The notes beneath the pieces were generated by a model. That model saw only the letters and a list, made by a program, of their open reading frames with translations. It ran no database searches and was not told where the DNA came from. DNA of 64,000 bases from NCBI RefSeq assembly GCF_001866055.1, contig NZ_MLQS01000001.1, forward strand, positions 623,975 through 687,974. The letters run 5' to 3'. Position 1 is the stretch's first letter. Each line of letters begins with the position of its first letter. Origin of the DNA: Anaerobacillus alkalidiazotrophicus (GTDB taxonomy: Bacteria > Bacillota > Bacilli > Bacillales_H > Anaerobacillaceae). Of the stretch, positions 51,729-61,189 are shown in pieces. Made by a program: the position numbers and the translations under genes.

Positions 51729-53108
51729 TTATAACGTCGCCCCAGCTTTTTTCTCTTCCGTCGCGGCAACTTCCTTTTTCGTCTCTGTTCCTTCTGCTTT
51801 CGTCTTATCAAATAATACGATAAACGTCTTTAATAAGATAACGATATCTAGCCAGAATGTATAGTTACGAATGTAGTATAGGTCGAAGCGTAATTTATCA
51901 TCAACTTCTGTCGTATACTTACCCATAATTTGTGCATACCCTGTAATTCCTGGTTGAACTGTATTTCTATAGCCATAGTGATAGTACTCTTTTGAAAGCT
52001 TCTTAATAAAGAATTCACGTTCAGGTCTTGGACCGACTAATGACATGTCTCCTTTTAGAACGTTAAACAATTGTGGTAGCTCATCTAAGCGTGTGGCACG
52101 CATAAACTTACCGACTTTCGTAATACGTGGGTCGTTCTCTGTTGCTAATGTCGGACCTGTTAACTTTTCTGCTCCTTCAATCATCGAACGGAATTTATAA
52201 ATCGTAAATGGCTGATTGTTTTTACCTAGGCGTTCTTGTGTATATAAGACTCGTCCTTTTGGGTCCTCAAGCTTAACAATTAACGCAGTAATGAATAATA
52301 CTGGTGAAATAGCGACAATAATCAATGCCGATGACACAAAGTCAAACATACGTTTAATCACCACTTGGTCGAATGTTAAACCAAACGGCTTAACGGACAT
52401 CACCATCGTATCATCTAACGGTGCAACAGTCGCACGTTGAAGCAATAGCTCATATAATGAAGGGATGACATAGACCATCTTATTTCGTTCCATTGCATGA
52501 TAAATAATTAACGATTTCTTTTGTTTTCCGATTTTTGGGCATAATAAAACATAATCCACTTGTTGCAATAGTTCATCGATTTTTTCAATCGGTGTCGTCG
52601 GTTGAATGTGTTTTACACGCGTACCTTTTAACATTGGATGTTTCAACTTCAACATCGCACGTTGTGTATGCTCATCATCACCAACGATCAGAACGGTACC
52701 AACAGCATTTCCTCTCGTCAACTTTAAATACAAGCCTTTAAAAATAAGCATCAGGATAACCGTAAATACACTCCCGATTAGGACGATCGAACGCGGCATC
52801 GCAAATTCGCGGAATAAATAGGACGCTGCCATCGTGAGAAACGCCATAAAGATAACCGAAATGACAATCTTAACACTAACATCCCATAGGGTATTTTTGT
52901 GATCTAGAGAATACAATTCATAGATCGATATGAAAAATAAACCAATTAATAAAATCCAAGGCAATAGGGAAATAAACGATTCCCAGTTTCTTTGCGGAAA
53001 CCCATTATAACGTACATAGAAGGCTCCGATATATGCTGCTAATATACATAGAAGATCGCCTAAGATGATGATGAATTTGTGATTTCTTAATTCACTGATA
53101 CTAGGCAT
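51729..53108 (-). CDS. Undecaprenyl-phosphate sugar phosphotransferase, long form (WcaJ-like), 459 aa
   Basis: Four N-terminal TM helices (residues 10-125), a cytoplasmic nucleotide-binding-like middle (VGTVLIVGDDEHTQRAML), a membrane hairpin (about 248-270) and the catalytic domain: KLEDPKGRVLYTQERLGKNN, IYKFRSMIEGAEKL, RATRLDELPQLFNVLKGDMS and VQPGITGYAQIMG. Starts a second polymer chain on undecaprenyl phosphate, separate from the short-form enzyme at 33205. A terminator follows. Confidence 0.94.
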   Translation of the reverse strand: MPSISELRNHKFIIILGDLLCILAAYIGAFYVRYNGFPQRNWESFISLLPWILLIGLFFISIYELYSLDHKNTLWDVSVKIVISVIFMAFLTMAASYLFREFAMPRSIVLIGSVFTVILMLIFKGLYLKLTRGNAVGTVLIVGDDEHTQRAMLKLKHPMLKGTRVKHIQPTTPIEKIDELLQQVDYVLLCPKIGKQKKSLIIYHAMERNKMVYVIPSLYELLLQRATVAPLDDTMVMSVKPFGLTFDQVVIKRMFDFVSSALIIVAISPVLFITALIVKLEDPKGRVLYTQERLGKNNQPFTIYKFRSMIEGAEKLTGPTLATENDPRITKVGKFMRATRLDELPQLFNVLKGDMSLVGPRPEREFFIKKLSKEYYHYGYRNTVQPGITGYAQIMGKYTTEVDDKLRFDLYYIRNYTFWLDIVILLKTFIVLFDKTKAEGTETKKEVAATEEKKAGATL

Positions 53109-53384
53109 TTCATAATCTCTCCCTTACAGTAATTGAGACCCATTTTTTATCTTTTTATATCCCTTTTTTGTATAATCTTTCTCTATAGTAAAGGTTGCTA
53201 TAGATTAAACAATCATAAACTACTATACTAAATTTTTGGGCGAAAGAAAATAGGAATTTTTTCTAAGGCATTTCTTACTATTTAGCGTGCTTAACTAGCA
53301 CCTACAACAATTTTGTTAACACTAAGGTCGGCTCACGGAAAGGCAACTTATGCGATTACATTCGGATGCTTTATTACAGAAGCT

Positions 53385-53423
53385 AAAAGCCCAACTAACT
53401 TTTTAGACGTTAGTTGGGCTTTT
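53385..53423 (-). terminator. Terminator after galU copy 2
   Basis: AAAAGCCCAACTAAC / GTTAGTTGGGCTTTT perfect 15-bp stem (T run on the minus strand), 65 bp past the galU stop. Confidence 0.85.
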
Positions 53424-53486
53424 AATGTTTCATTATTTATAAAATTTGTTTTGTACTTGTTAATTTTATCCGGCATAAATCTTCTG

Positions 53487-54371
53487 TCATTTAGTTAATT
53501 TATGTTCATAAATATCCTTTATATATTTAGCAACATCTTCACTTAAATCGTTCCTTTGTAATGCAAAATCAACTGTAGCTTTAATAAATCCTAATCGGTC
53601 ACCAACGTCATAACGTATTCCGTGAAAGTTATAAGCTAGAACAGCTTGTGAATTGTTTAATACTTTAATCGCATCTGTCAGCTGAATTTCACCACCAGCA
53701 CCAGGGGGAAGTGTTTCTAGGACATCAAAGATTTCTGGTCGAAGGATGTACCTTCCCATGATGGCATAATTGGAAGGAGCATCTTCAACGGATGGTTTTT
53801 CTACAAACGTTTCTGCATGAATCACATTACGCTCAATTTCGGATCCTTTTGGGGCGACTATCCCATATTTTGACACGTCTTCATCAGGGACTTCTTGAAC
53901 TCCAACAACGGATGAATTGTATTTCGTATACACATCCATCAACTGTTTCAAACAAGGCGTTTCAGATTGGACAATATCATCACCTAATAGGACAGCAAAT
54001 GGTTCGTTACCAATAAACTTACGTGCACACCAAATCGCATGTCCTAATCCATTCGCTTCTTTTTGACGAATGTAATGGATGTTCGTCATCGCCGAAATCG
54101 CTTGTACTTCTTCTAACAACTCCGTTTTATTCTTTTTTTCTAGCGTTTCTTCTAGCTCAAAGGATTTATCAAAATGATCCTCGATTGCTCGTTTTCCACG
54201 GCCGGTGACAACAATAATGTCTTCAATTCCTGAGGCAATCGCTTCTTCGATAATATATTGAATCGTAGGCTTGTCTACAATAGGTAGCATTTCTTTCGGT
54301 TGTGCTTTCGTTGCAGGGAGGAATCTTGTCCCTAAACCTGCTGCAGGGATAATTGCTTTTTTCACTTGCAT
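53487..54371 (-). CDS. galU: UTP-glucose-1-phosphate uridylyltransferase (copy 2)
   Basis: A second GalU/GtaB, similar to the one at 33907 ([58 protein letters not shown]). GGGGA lies 10 nt before ATG at 54371; the longer frame upstream has no ribosome site. It is a separate transcription unit, suggesting that UDP-glucose for the second polymer is supplied independently. Confidence 0.94.
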   Translation of the reverse strand: MQVKKAIIPAAGLGTRFLPATKAQPKEMLPIVDKPTIQYIIEEAIASGIEDIIVVTGRGKRAIEDHFDKSFELEETLEKKNKTELLEEVQAISAMTNIHYIRQKEANGLGHAIWCARKFIGNEPFAVLLGDDIVQSETPCLKQLMDVYTKYNSSVVGVQEVPDEDVSKYGIVAPKGSEIERNVIHAETFVEKPSVEDAPSNYAIMGRYILRPEIFDVLETLPPGAGGEIQLTDAIKVLNNSQAVLAYNFHGIRYDVGDRLGFIKATVDFALQRNDLSEDVAKYIKDIYEHKLTK

Positions 54372-54480
54372 GAATTTTTTCTTCCCCTTTCTATAAGTAA
54401 AGTACTTACTATTGATTATAGTGTGTAAAAGCATGAATATCTAGCTATGCACGAGTAGTTATATCCTTGCAAGAGAAGAA

Positions 54481-54516
54481 GAAAGAACCTAAGCAATCTT
54501 TACCTAGGTTCTTTCT
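54481..54516 (-). terminator. Terminator after the peptidoglycan hydrolase gene
   Basis: GAAAGAACCTAAG / CTAGGTTCTTTC stem with a T-containing tail, 20 nt after the stop. Confidence 0.8.
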
Positions 54517-54536
54517 TAAGTTATTACTACACATCC

Positions 54537-57359
54537 TTATCGATATTGAACAATGTCAAAACGTAACGTAGGGTTGTCTAGTTGATCGTATAAGCTTTTA
54601 ATACGAGGAACTTGTTTAACCGCCCAACCCATATCTGTTGCATATTGTGGGAAGAAAGTTCCGCCTGGTTGACTCGGATACGCATGGTTCCATCTCATTT
54701 TGTATAACGTATTTTGACCACGAGCAAAATAACTGTTTGAAATAAAGGCTGCACCACCAACAATTGCAGCTTCAGGAGTAAACCAACCTGCATTATAAGC
54801 ATAGATAGCACCTAATCTATACGGGTCACTATCAACAGCTCCGATACCAAACATATTGTACGTCGTTCTAATGTTACTTAAACTACTTCTATTACTACTT
54901 GTTACTAGAACTAAGTTTCCATTATTATTTCGACCAACTTCAATTCCAGTTGCTAATCCAGACGTTCCATTTCCTGTTTCAAGTAAAGCATGGGCAATTA
55001 AATAAATTTCATTCACTGAATGTGTAGTTCCTGCCGTAATAAATGCTTGACCCATCCCATTTAAAATTCCTCTACCAGAAAGGACACTATTTAACTGAGA
55101 AGCTGTCACACCAGCTGTAGCATCTAATACAAGATGTTGGAACCTGTCATTTTGATTAGGGTCTAAATATGGCATGAAATGCTCAGGTTTTGCATCTCTC
55201 CATGTACGGAAACGAACTTCATACCATTTCGTGCTTCCACTTACTGAAGTTCCCGATACCTCTCTTAACACAACTAATTCAGTATCTTTACTTACCGATC
55301 CAAAATTATGACTATTTGTATTCGCAGCTTCGCGCACTCGTGTATTATTTTGTTTTACAACGGCCACACTAGAACTACTTGCTAAGCTAGTATGAACGTA
55401 TAGTGTTTCACCTTGGTAGTTTATTTTAAACCATTTATCATTTCCACTAAGGTTTTGACCTGTAACTGTTTCTTCAATCGTGAATGTTGTACCAATAGGA
55501 ACTAGTCCATACGAACTACTTTGTGTTGTAGCATCTCTTCTAAGATTTACGCTACTTCCAGTGATGACTCCACGTTCAACAATATCAACCACACTGCTAT
55601 GAACTAACCCAGGAGCAGTACGATAAAGATCTGTTTGTGGCGGAGGGTTTAAGCTGCTCTGCCTTGCAGCTGATTCAGCTAGCGTTAAGTTGTATTGAGT
55701 GTACGTAATAATTTCCTGACCTACACCTGATTCAATCAGTTCCGCAATCTTTGCTAATGTGATTTCATCAGCGATACCACTCACACGTAAACCGTATCTC
55801 TCTTGAAACTCTCTAACAGCTTGCTCTGTTTGAGTCCCATATAAGGTCGTAGGGTTATTTGAAACGTGATAACCGAAACGTGCAAGATCTAATTTCAGCT
55901 GCACAGCCGCTTCATGCCTTTGACCATTACGTAAAGGTGATGAAAGAACTTCAGAAATCTTCGATAAAGTGGCGTTATTAGCTACACCTGTTACTTGTAA
56001 ACCATAATACTCTTGGAACTCTCTTACGGTTCTTTCTGTAATAGGTCCAAAGAAAATTGTTGGATTATTTGAAACACCAAATCCTAGTTTCTCTAAGTTC
56101 ACTTTCAGGTCTACAACATCATAACGGTACAGTCCATTCGCTAACGGAGCTTTTAATAATTCTTGGATTTTCGCTAATGTAACAGGATCAGCGATACCGT
56201 TCACTCGTAAGTTATAGCGTCTTTGGAAGTCTTCCACTGCTGCAGCTGTTTGTGAAGCATACAACGTCGTTGGGTTATCGGAAATATGGTGTCCTAATTT
56301 ATCTAAATCTACTTTTAAAGTAATGGTTGATTCGTGTCTTTTTCCATTTCGAAACGGGCTTGATAAAATCTCATCAATTTTATTTAACGTCGCTTCGTCA
56401 GCAACTCCATTAACAGTTAATCCGTAATATTGCTGAAAATCTCTTACCGCTTGTTCTGTAAGTGGTCCATAAAGTGGCGTTGGATTGTTTGAAACATGAA
56501 AACCTAACGTTGATAAGTTAATTTTTAACGTTACAACATCGTTTCTGTATACATTTGTTTGCATAGGAATTGATAGAAGCTCATCTATTTTTGCTAATGT
56601 AACCTCATCAGCAATTCCGTTCACTCTTAATCCATGGTCTTCTTGGAACTCTCTCACTTTAGCATCTGTTTGAGTTCCATATAACGTTGTTGGGTTATTA
56701 GAGATATGGTAACCCAGATTAGCTAAGTTGATTTTTAATTGAATCGCATCTTCATGCCTTTGGCCATTTCTTAACGGGTTTGATAAAATCTCTTCAATTT
56801 TCGCTAACGTATCTTCATCAGCAATTTCAGTTTCGTTAAGACCAAAATAGTTTTGAAATAATTTTACATCTTCTTTCATAGCTTCATCGAAAAGTCCATT
56901 TATTTCTTTATCAATCATGAAACCTAACGTTTTTAAATTTTGTTGTAGTTCAATAACCTCTTCAGTTGTTTCTATATTATTCAAACTACCATCATCTGTT
57001 TGTTCGTCTGACAATACTTGAATAACAGCTTCTTCTTCAGTCGTACTATTAGGATCAGCATTTTCATCGTCATTGTCTTCATCGACAACTTCCTCTATCT
57101 CTTCCTCTTCCTTCGCAGCTTCTCTTCGAACGTCTATTTCTTGTTCATCATTCTCTTCTGTATCAATATCCTCATTTGGATCTTCCTCTAAGTTGTTGAT
57201 TTCTTCTAGTTCTTCGTCTTCATTTCCTTTTGTACCTTCAACATCGTTTGTTGCTGATATCTCCTTTTGTGCTGCATTTGCAAGTGTCGCAGGAACAAAA
57301 TTAAAAAAGGTTGCTGTTGCAACAAAAGAGATAAAAATCTTTTTAACTACCATTATCAT
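54537..57359 (-). CDS. Secreted peptidoglycan hydrolase: 6 PG-binding repeats, SH3, glucosaminidase
   Basis: 940 residues. Signal peptide (1-30, ending LANAAQ), a very acidic stretch (35-130, Asp/Glu runs), then six 70-residue PG_binding_1-type repeats (about 135-555; e.g. LKINLANLGYHISNNPTTLY, FQEDHGLRVNGIADEVTLAK). Two bacterial SH3 domains follow (about 600-730; ITGSSVNLRRDATTQSSSYG). A C-terminal LytD/Auto-type endo-beta-N-acetylglucosaminidase (about 745-925) has HALLETGNGTSGLATG with the catalytic Glu. AGGAGG lies 6 nt before ATG. Likely a cell separation or wall turnover enzyme; the acidic region suits life at high pH or salt. Confidence 0.92.
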   Translation of the reverse strand: MIMVVKKIFISFVATATFFNFVPATLANAAQKEISATNDVEGTKGNEDEELEEINNLEEDPNEDIDTEENDEQEIDVRREAAKEEEEIEEVVDEDNDDENADPNSTTEEEAVIQVLSDEQTDDGSLNNIETTEEVIELQQNLKTLGFMIDKEINGLFDEAMKEDVKLFQNYFGLNETEIADEDTLAKIEEILSNPLRNGQRHEDAIQLKINLANLGYHISNNPTTLYGTQTDAKVREFQEDHGLRVNGIADEVTLAKIDELLSIPMQTNVYRNDVVTLKINLSTLGFHVSNNPTPLYGPLTEQAVRDFQQYYGLTVNGVADEATLNKIDEILSSPFRNGKRHESTITLKVDLDKLGHHISDNPTTLYASQTAAAVEDFQRRYNLRVNGIADPVTLAKIQELLKAPLANGLYRYDVVDLKVNLEKLGFGVSNNPTIFFGPITERTVREFQEYYGLQVTGVANNATLSKISEVLSSPLRNGQRHEAAVQLKLDLARFGYHVSNNPTTLYGTQTEQAVREFQERYGLRVSGIADEITLAKIAELIESGVGQEIITYTQYNLTLAESAARQSSLNPPPQTDLYRTAPGLVHSSVVDIVERGVITGSSVNLRRDATTQSSSYGLVPIGTTFTIEETVTGQNLSGNDKWFKINYQGETLYVHTSLASSSSVAVVKQNNTRVREAANTNSHNFGSVSKDTELVVLREVSGTSVSGSTKWYEVRFRTWRDAKPEHFMPYLDPNQNDRFQHLVLDATAGVTASQLNSVLSGRGILNGMGQAFITAGTTHSVNEIYLIAHALLETGNGTSGLATGIEVGRNNNGNLVLVTSSNRSSLSNIRTTYNMFGIGAVDSDPYRLGAIYAYNAGWFTPEAAIVGGAAFISNSYFARGQNTLYKMRWNHAYPSQPGGTFFPQYATDMGWAVKQVPRIKSLYDQLDNPTLRFDIVQYR

Positions 57360-57545
57360 TTATTACCTCCTACCTGAAATCTACTAGCTTATCTATCTCT
57401 TAATATAGTATCGTTGCTATGAGACTTTTTTTCAAGTGATTTTATAATAGATTTCCAATTTTTTTACTGCCACTCATGGTTATAATTTCATTATTATGTA
57501 CATGTTATAAGAAAGTGTGAGTCTACCACCTATTGGAAAAAATTT

Positions 57546-57600
57546 TCTGATAAAGCTGAACTTCAATCAACGGAGGCTTTACTACCCCTTAAGAATAGGA
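57546..57600 (+). repeat. Conserved hairpin element of unknown function (copy 2)
   Basis: GAACTTCAATCAACGGAGGC then TTTACTACCCCTTAAGAATA, aligned with 9618-9672 over the same blocks (CTTCAATCA, GGRGG, TTTACT, CCCCTTAA). Compensating changes are limited, so RNA pairing is possible but not proven. Confidence 0.5.
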
Positions 57601-57689
57601 TTAGAAAAACTTGGCTTATCCCCAGGTCTTAATGGCAAAAGCCTTAGCTTTTCTTATCATCCAAAAAAATTTTATACTTGATAGTATAA

Positions 57690-57718
57690 AAAAAGCTTGG
57701 CATTCAGCCGAGCTTTTA
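57690..57718 (-). terminator. Terminator of the ATP-grasp operon
   Basis: AAGCTCGGC / GCCAAGCTT stem followed by TTTTTTTA on the minus strand, 72 nt after the last ATP-grasp stop. Confidence 0.85.
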
Positions 57719-57789
57719 GATTCAAATCGATTTACTCATTCCATATGATTAAGCGACATTAAAGTCGCTTAATCGCTGTAGGATGAGAT

Positions 57790-59403
57790 TCACTTAACAG
57801 CTAATGTTTTTTTGAAAAAATGAAAAAGTTTTCTTAACGGTTCTATCATTTTCCAGGAACGACTTTGAACAATCATTTTCGTACGTCGTTCAAATCGTTT
57901 TCGTTCTCTTTGAACTTTTTCCATTTCTTTCTTTATCATTGTCAATTCATCTTCGAGGTGCTCTAAGGTCATCGTAGTAAGTTCATTGGAAATTTCAAAG
58001 CCTACTTTGACAGGGTGCTGCCAACGTTCTTCTGCTATATCATCTATTTGTGCAGTTGCGAAATGTTTTGATAGTAGTTCTTTGAACGTATCGACTTGGG
58101 CTTCGCTTGCCCCTGCGATCAATACATCAATATCACCATTTCTTAATTTGTTAACAGAACCATGTAAGTTTCGACTTAGCGCTTCTTTTTTGATCCAAGA
58201 ATGAAAACTCCTACGTGAAACACTTCCGGAAAGGGTAAATTTCTTTGCAAATAACGTTTCTGTTGGTGCTGGTGTTACTTCAATTTCAATAGACGATCTT
58301 CTTTGCAGAGAATCAATAATACTCTTTAAATCAAAGAAAACCTTCGAGTCTGGATTATGCATCTCTTTTGTTTCTGGGAAATAATAGTCTATAATGGCTT
58401 TTGGGATATCACGTCCATAGCCTTCAATCGGGAAAATATGAGAGCCGATACCTGCTTTCGTATTTAACTCTAATATGACACCTCTATCCCTTTTTTCATC
58501 AATAATCATATCAACACCGCATTGAACTAATCCAGGTACTGCTTTGACCGCACTAATGGCAATATTCTTCATATTGTCCGTTAGTCGATTTGTAAAGTCG
58601 ATAGGGTCCCCTCCAGCGGAAACGTTACTAATTTTTCTTAAATAAATCCGTTTACCGGCTTTTGGAATACTATCTAATGTATATCCTGCTCCCTCAATCG
58701 AATGCCGCACTTCTTTATCTACCTTAATTGGACGGAAATATAAATGTGGTATTTTCTTTCGCTCTTGATTCTTTTTTCGAATTAATTGTTGGACGGTATT
58801 GACCCCATCGCCAACAATATTGGCTGGTCTACGATTGGCAGCACCTAAGATTTTGTCACCTAGAACGTAGACACGAATTTCTTCTCCAGTCACAAATTGT
58901 TCAACAATAACTTCTGGATAATTGATTTCTTTACGCACATACACTAATGCTTCTTTCAATTCTTCAATTGTCTCAATGTTGGCAATAACACCTTTTCCTG
59001 CACAACCATTCGTAGGCTTCAGTACAAGAGGGAACTCTAACGTTTTGGCATAGTGAAGAATCTCAGAATCTTTTGTTTCTGCAGAAAACTTCTTTCCTTG
59101 TGGTATCGGGACTCCTGCTTTAGAAAGATATTCATTTGTTAAGCCTTTGTTATCACAAACATTGTATGCTTCTTCAGTCACTTTATCGCCTTTTGAACCT
59201 TGAAAGTGATGCTCATGACCTTGATGGCTAAGCGAATAGCGGATTTGTAATTTATTGTCTTCATTTTTATTATAAAATTTCAACGTCATTCCACGGCGCC
59301 AGCCTTCTAATGCAATAACGTACATACTCGTTTTCTTTCTAGATGCCTCTATTGGCACAGCATCTATATAATGCGGTAACCAGTGCTTTTCATTACCTTC
59401 CAT
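57790..59403 (-). CDS. ATP-grasp / acylphosphatase-like fusion protein 1
   Basis: N-terminal domain (MEGNEKHWLPHYIDAVPIEA), then a cyanophycin-synthetase-like ATP-grasp at about 95-345 (FPLVLKPTNGCAGKGV, VIVEQFVTGEEIRVYVLGDK, LELNTKAGIGSHIFP). A region aligned to acylphosphatase lies at about 385-460. A coiled coil and RSWKMIEPLRKLFHFFKK end it. The acylphosphatase loop reads GSVSRRSFHSW, so the GxVQGVGxR phosphate loop and its Arg are lost; the Asn may remain (GSVNKLRNG). ATP-grasp enzymes join carboxylates to amines. GGAGG fixes ATG at 59403. Last of three tandem paralogues. Confidence 0.85.
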   Translation of the reverse strand: MEGNEKHWLPHYIDAVPIEASRKKTSMYVIALEGWRRGMTLKFYNKNEDNKLQIRYSLSHQGHEHHFQGSKGDKVTEEAYNVCDNKGLTNEYLSKAGVPIPQGKKFSAETKDSEILHYAKTLEFPLVLKPTNGCAGKGVIANIETIEELKEALVYVRKEINYPEVIVEQFVTGEEIRVYVLGDKILGAANRRPANIVGDGVNTVQQLIRKKNQERKKIPHLYFRPIKVDKEVRHSIEGAGYTLDSIPKAGKRIYLRKISNVSAGGDPIDFTNRLTDNMKNIAISAVKAVPGLVQCGVDMIIDEKRDRGVILELNTKAGIGSHIFPIEGYGRDIPKAIIDYYFPETKEMHNPDSKVFFDLKSIIDSLQRRSSIEIEVTPAPTETLFAKKFTLSGSVSRRSFHSWIKKEALSRNLHGSVNKLRNGDIDVLIAGASEAQVDTFKELLSKHFATAQIDDIAEERWQHPVKVGFEISNELTTMTLEHLEDELTMIKKEMEKVQRERKRFERRTKMIVQSRSWKMIEPLRKLFHFFKKTLAVK

Positions 59404-59518
59404 ATAAACCTCCATCTTTCTTCCAAATCCCTTATTCGTATCAACATCGTAACGAATAATACGTGGCTAATAGAACACTCAGGTCTTAACAGTTTGTGGT
59501 TAATAAAATGGATGATGA

Positions 59519-61126
59519 TTAACCTTTTTGGAACAAGCGTCTACGGAAACTTGCTAGTTTACGAATGGAAGATGTATATCGCCACGTGCGACTATTGATT
59601 AATTTCTCATATTTCTTTTCCATCGCTTCTTTTTCACTCGTTACGGTTTTCGTCAGTTCTTTCTCATCTTTCAACTTTGCTTCTAATCGTATCGTGTATT
59701 TTGATATATTTTGCCCTAAAACTTCGAAGCCAACCTTCACTGGTTTCGTCCATTCGCTTTTCATCACTTTTTTCACAATGGCTTTTTCTGGACCTTCGTT
59801 ATGAATCCGTTGATCAAATTGTTCAACCGATTCTTTTTGACCTGAGATCAGAACGATTACTTTCCCGTTTTTAAGGTTTTCAGCAAATCCGTACAATTTT
59901 AAAAAACGAGCTTGCTTTTGTACCCAGCGTCGATAACCTACACCTTGAACGTCTCCAGACACAGTATATTTTCTTGCTACGTGTTCTTCCTGTGGTGCAG
60001 GTGGGATGATCACTTCATCGGCAAGTTTATTTTTAAGTATATCCATGACTTGTTTCATGTTGAAATAGTACGACGATTTTTCTGCATCGACGGTTTCAGG
60101 AAAATAATAGTCAACTATTGCCTTTGGGACATCTCTAGCAACACCTTCCATTGGGAACATAATGGAACCAAAGTGCGCTCGTGAATTCACTTCTATAATT
60201 GATCCGGTGTTCTTTTCTTTGTTAATCATCATATCTAGGCCGCAATGAAGCATTCCAGTCGCTTTGACAGCTCTAACAGCAATGTCTTTTATTTCTGGAG
60301 TAAGTTGATCGGTATAATCAACAGGGTCTCCCCCAGCAGAAAGGTTACTCTTTTGTCGTAAAAATACTTGTTCTCCTTTTTTCGGGACGCTCTGTAACGT
60401 ATAACCTGAAGAGGCAAGTAACTCGAACACTTCATTGTCTACTTTTAACGGCCGTTTAGATAAGGTAGGGTTTTTCTTTCTTTCTTTATTCTTTAATGCA
60501 ATTAACGTTTCTATGTTATTTGTTCCGTCTCCAATCACATTAGCAGGAATTCGATTGGCCGCCCCAATCACTTTATCCTCGATTACATAGATGCGGCACT
60601 CTTCTCCTTCAACAAACTGTTCGACTATGACATCTGTATAGTTAAGTTCCTTGCGAACATATGTTAAAGCTTGTCTCAATTTCGCCTCATCTTGCAGATT
60701 AACCATTACCCCTCTTCCAAGACTTCCATCCGTTGGTTTTACAACGAGAGGGTATCCAATGGAATTAGCGTACATAACGATTTCTTCATCACTAGTTTCC
60801 GAACTAAAGCTATCTCCTATCGGGGTTGGGACATTGGCTTTTATTAGCACTTGCTTCGTTAACTCTTTGCTTTTACATGTAGTAATGGCCTCTGAGGTAA
60901 TTTTATCTCCTTTTGAAAGAGAAAATTTATGTTCTCTATCTTGATAAGTTAAAGAATATCTAACTTTTAACTCACCTTTTACCGTATTTATCGTAAAAAA
61001 CTTTAATGTTAAACCTCTTCGCCAGCCTTCCAAAGCAATTGTGTACATGCTTAGGTTGTCACTAAAGGCTTCTGTCGGTAGGGCATTTTCTAGATGAGGT
61101 AACCAATATTTATTATTTCTTTCCAT
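59519..61126 (-). CDS. ATP-grasp / acylphosphatase fusion protein 2 (intact acylphosphatase site)
   Basis: Same plan as its neighbours: MERNNKYWLPHLENALPTEA, ATP-grasp (YPLVVKPTDGSLGRGVM, VIVEQFVEGEECRIYVIEDK, IEVNSRAHFGSIMFP), acylphosphatase at about 390-465, coiled coil, and SRTWRYTSSIRKLASFRRRL. The acylphosphatase has the full active site: GDVQGVGYRRW (catalytic Arg) and GFAENLKNGKV (catalytic Asn). It may hydrolyse or channel an acyl-phosphate, the natural intermediate of ATP-grasp ligases. GAGGAG decides ATG at 61126. Follows fusion 3 by about 60 nt. Confidence 0.88.
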   Translation of the reverse strand: MERNNKYWLPHLENALPTEAFSDNLSMYTIALEGWRRGLTLKFFTINTVKGELKVRYSLTYQDREHKFSLSKGDKITSEAITTCKSKELTKQVLIKANVPTPIGDSFSSETSDEEIVMYANSIGYPLVVKPTDGSLGRGVMVNLQDEAKLRQALTYVRKELNYTDVIVEQFVEGEECRIYVIEDKVIGAANRIPANVIGDGTNNIETLIALKNKERKKNPTLSKRPLKVDNEVFELLASSGYTLQSVPKKGEQVFLRQKSNLSAGGDPVDYTDQLTPEIKDIAVRAVKATGMLHCGLDMMINKEKNTGSIIEVNSRAHFGSIMFPMEGVARDVPKAIVDYYFPETVDAEKSSYYFNMKQVMDILKNKLADEVIIPPAPQEEHVARKYTVSGDVQGVGYRRWVQKQARFLKLYGFAENLKNGKVIVLISGQKESVEQFDQRIHNEGPEKAIVKKVMKSEWTKPVKVGFEVLGQNISKYTIRLEAKLKDEKELTKTVTSEKEAMEKKYEKLINSRTWRYTSSIRKLASFRRRLFQKG

Positions 61127-61189
61127 AAGCTCCTCCTCTTTCATTCACAAAACATGAGGCTAGTTTCTCGCTATTATGTTACACGTTAA

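Noticed and set aside
57073..57387. Ser-rich plus-strand frame of 104 codons
   Set aside because: Antisense of the Asp/Glu-rich coding stretch of the peptidoglycan hydrolase; GAA/GAT codons read backwards give Ser and Phe.
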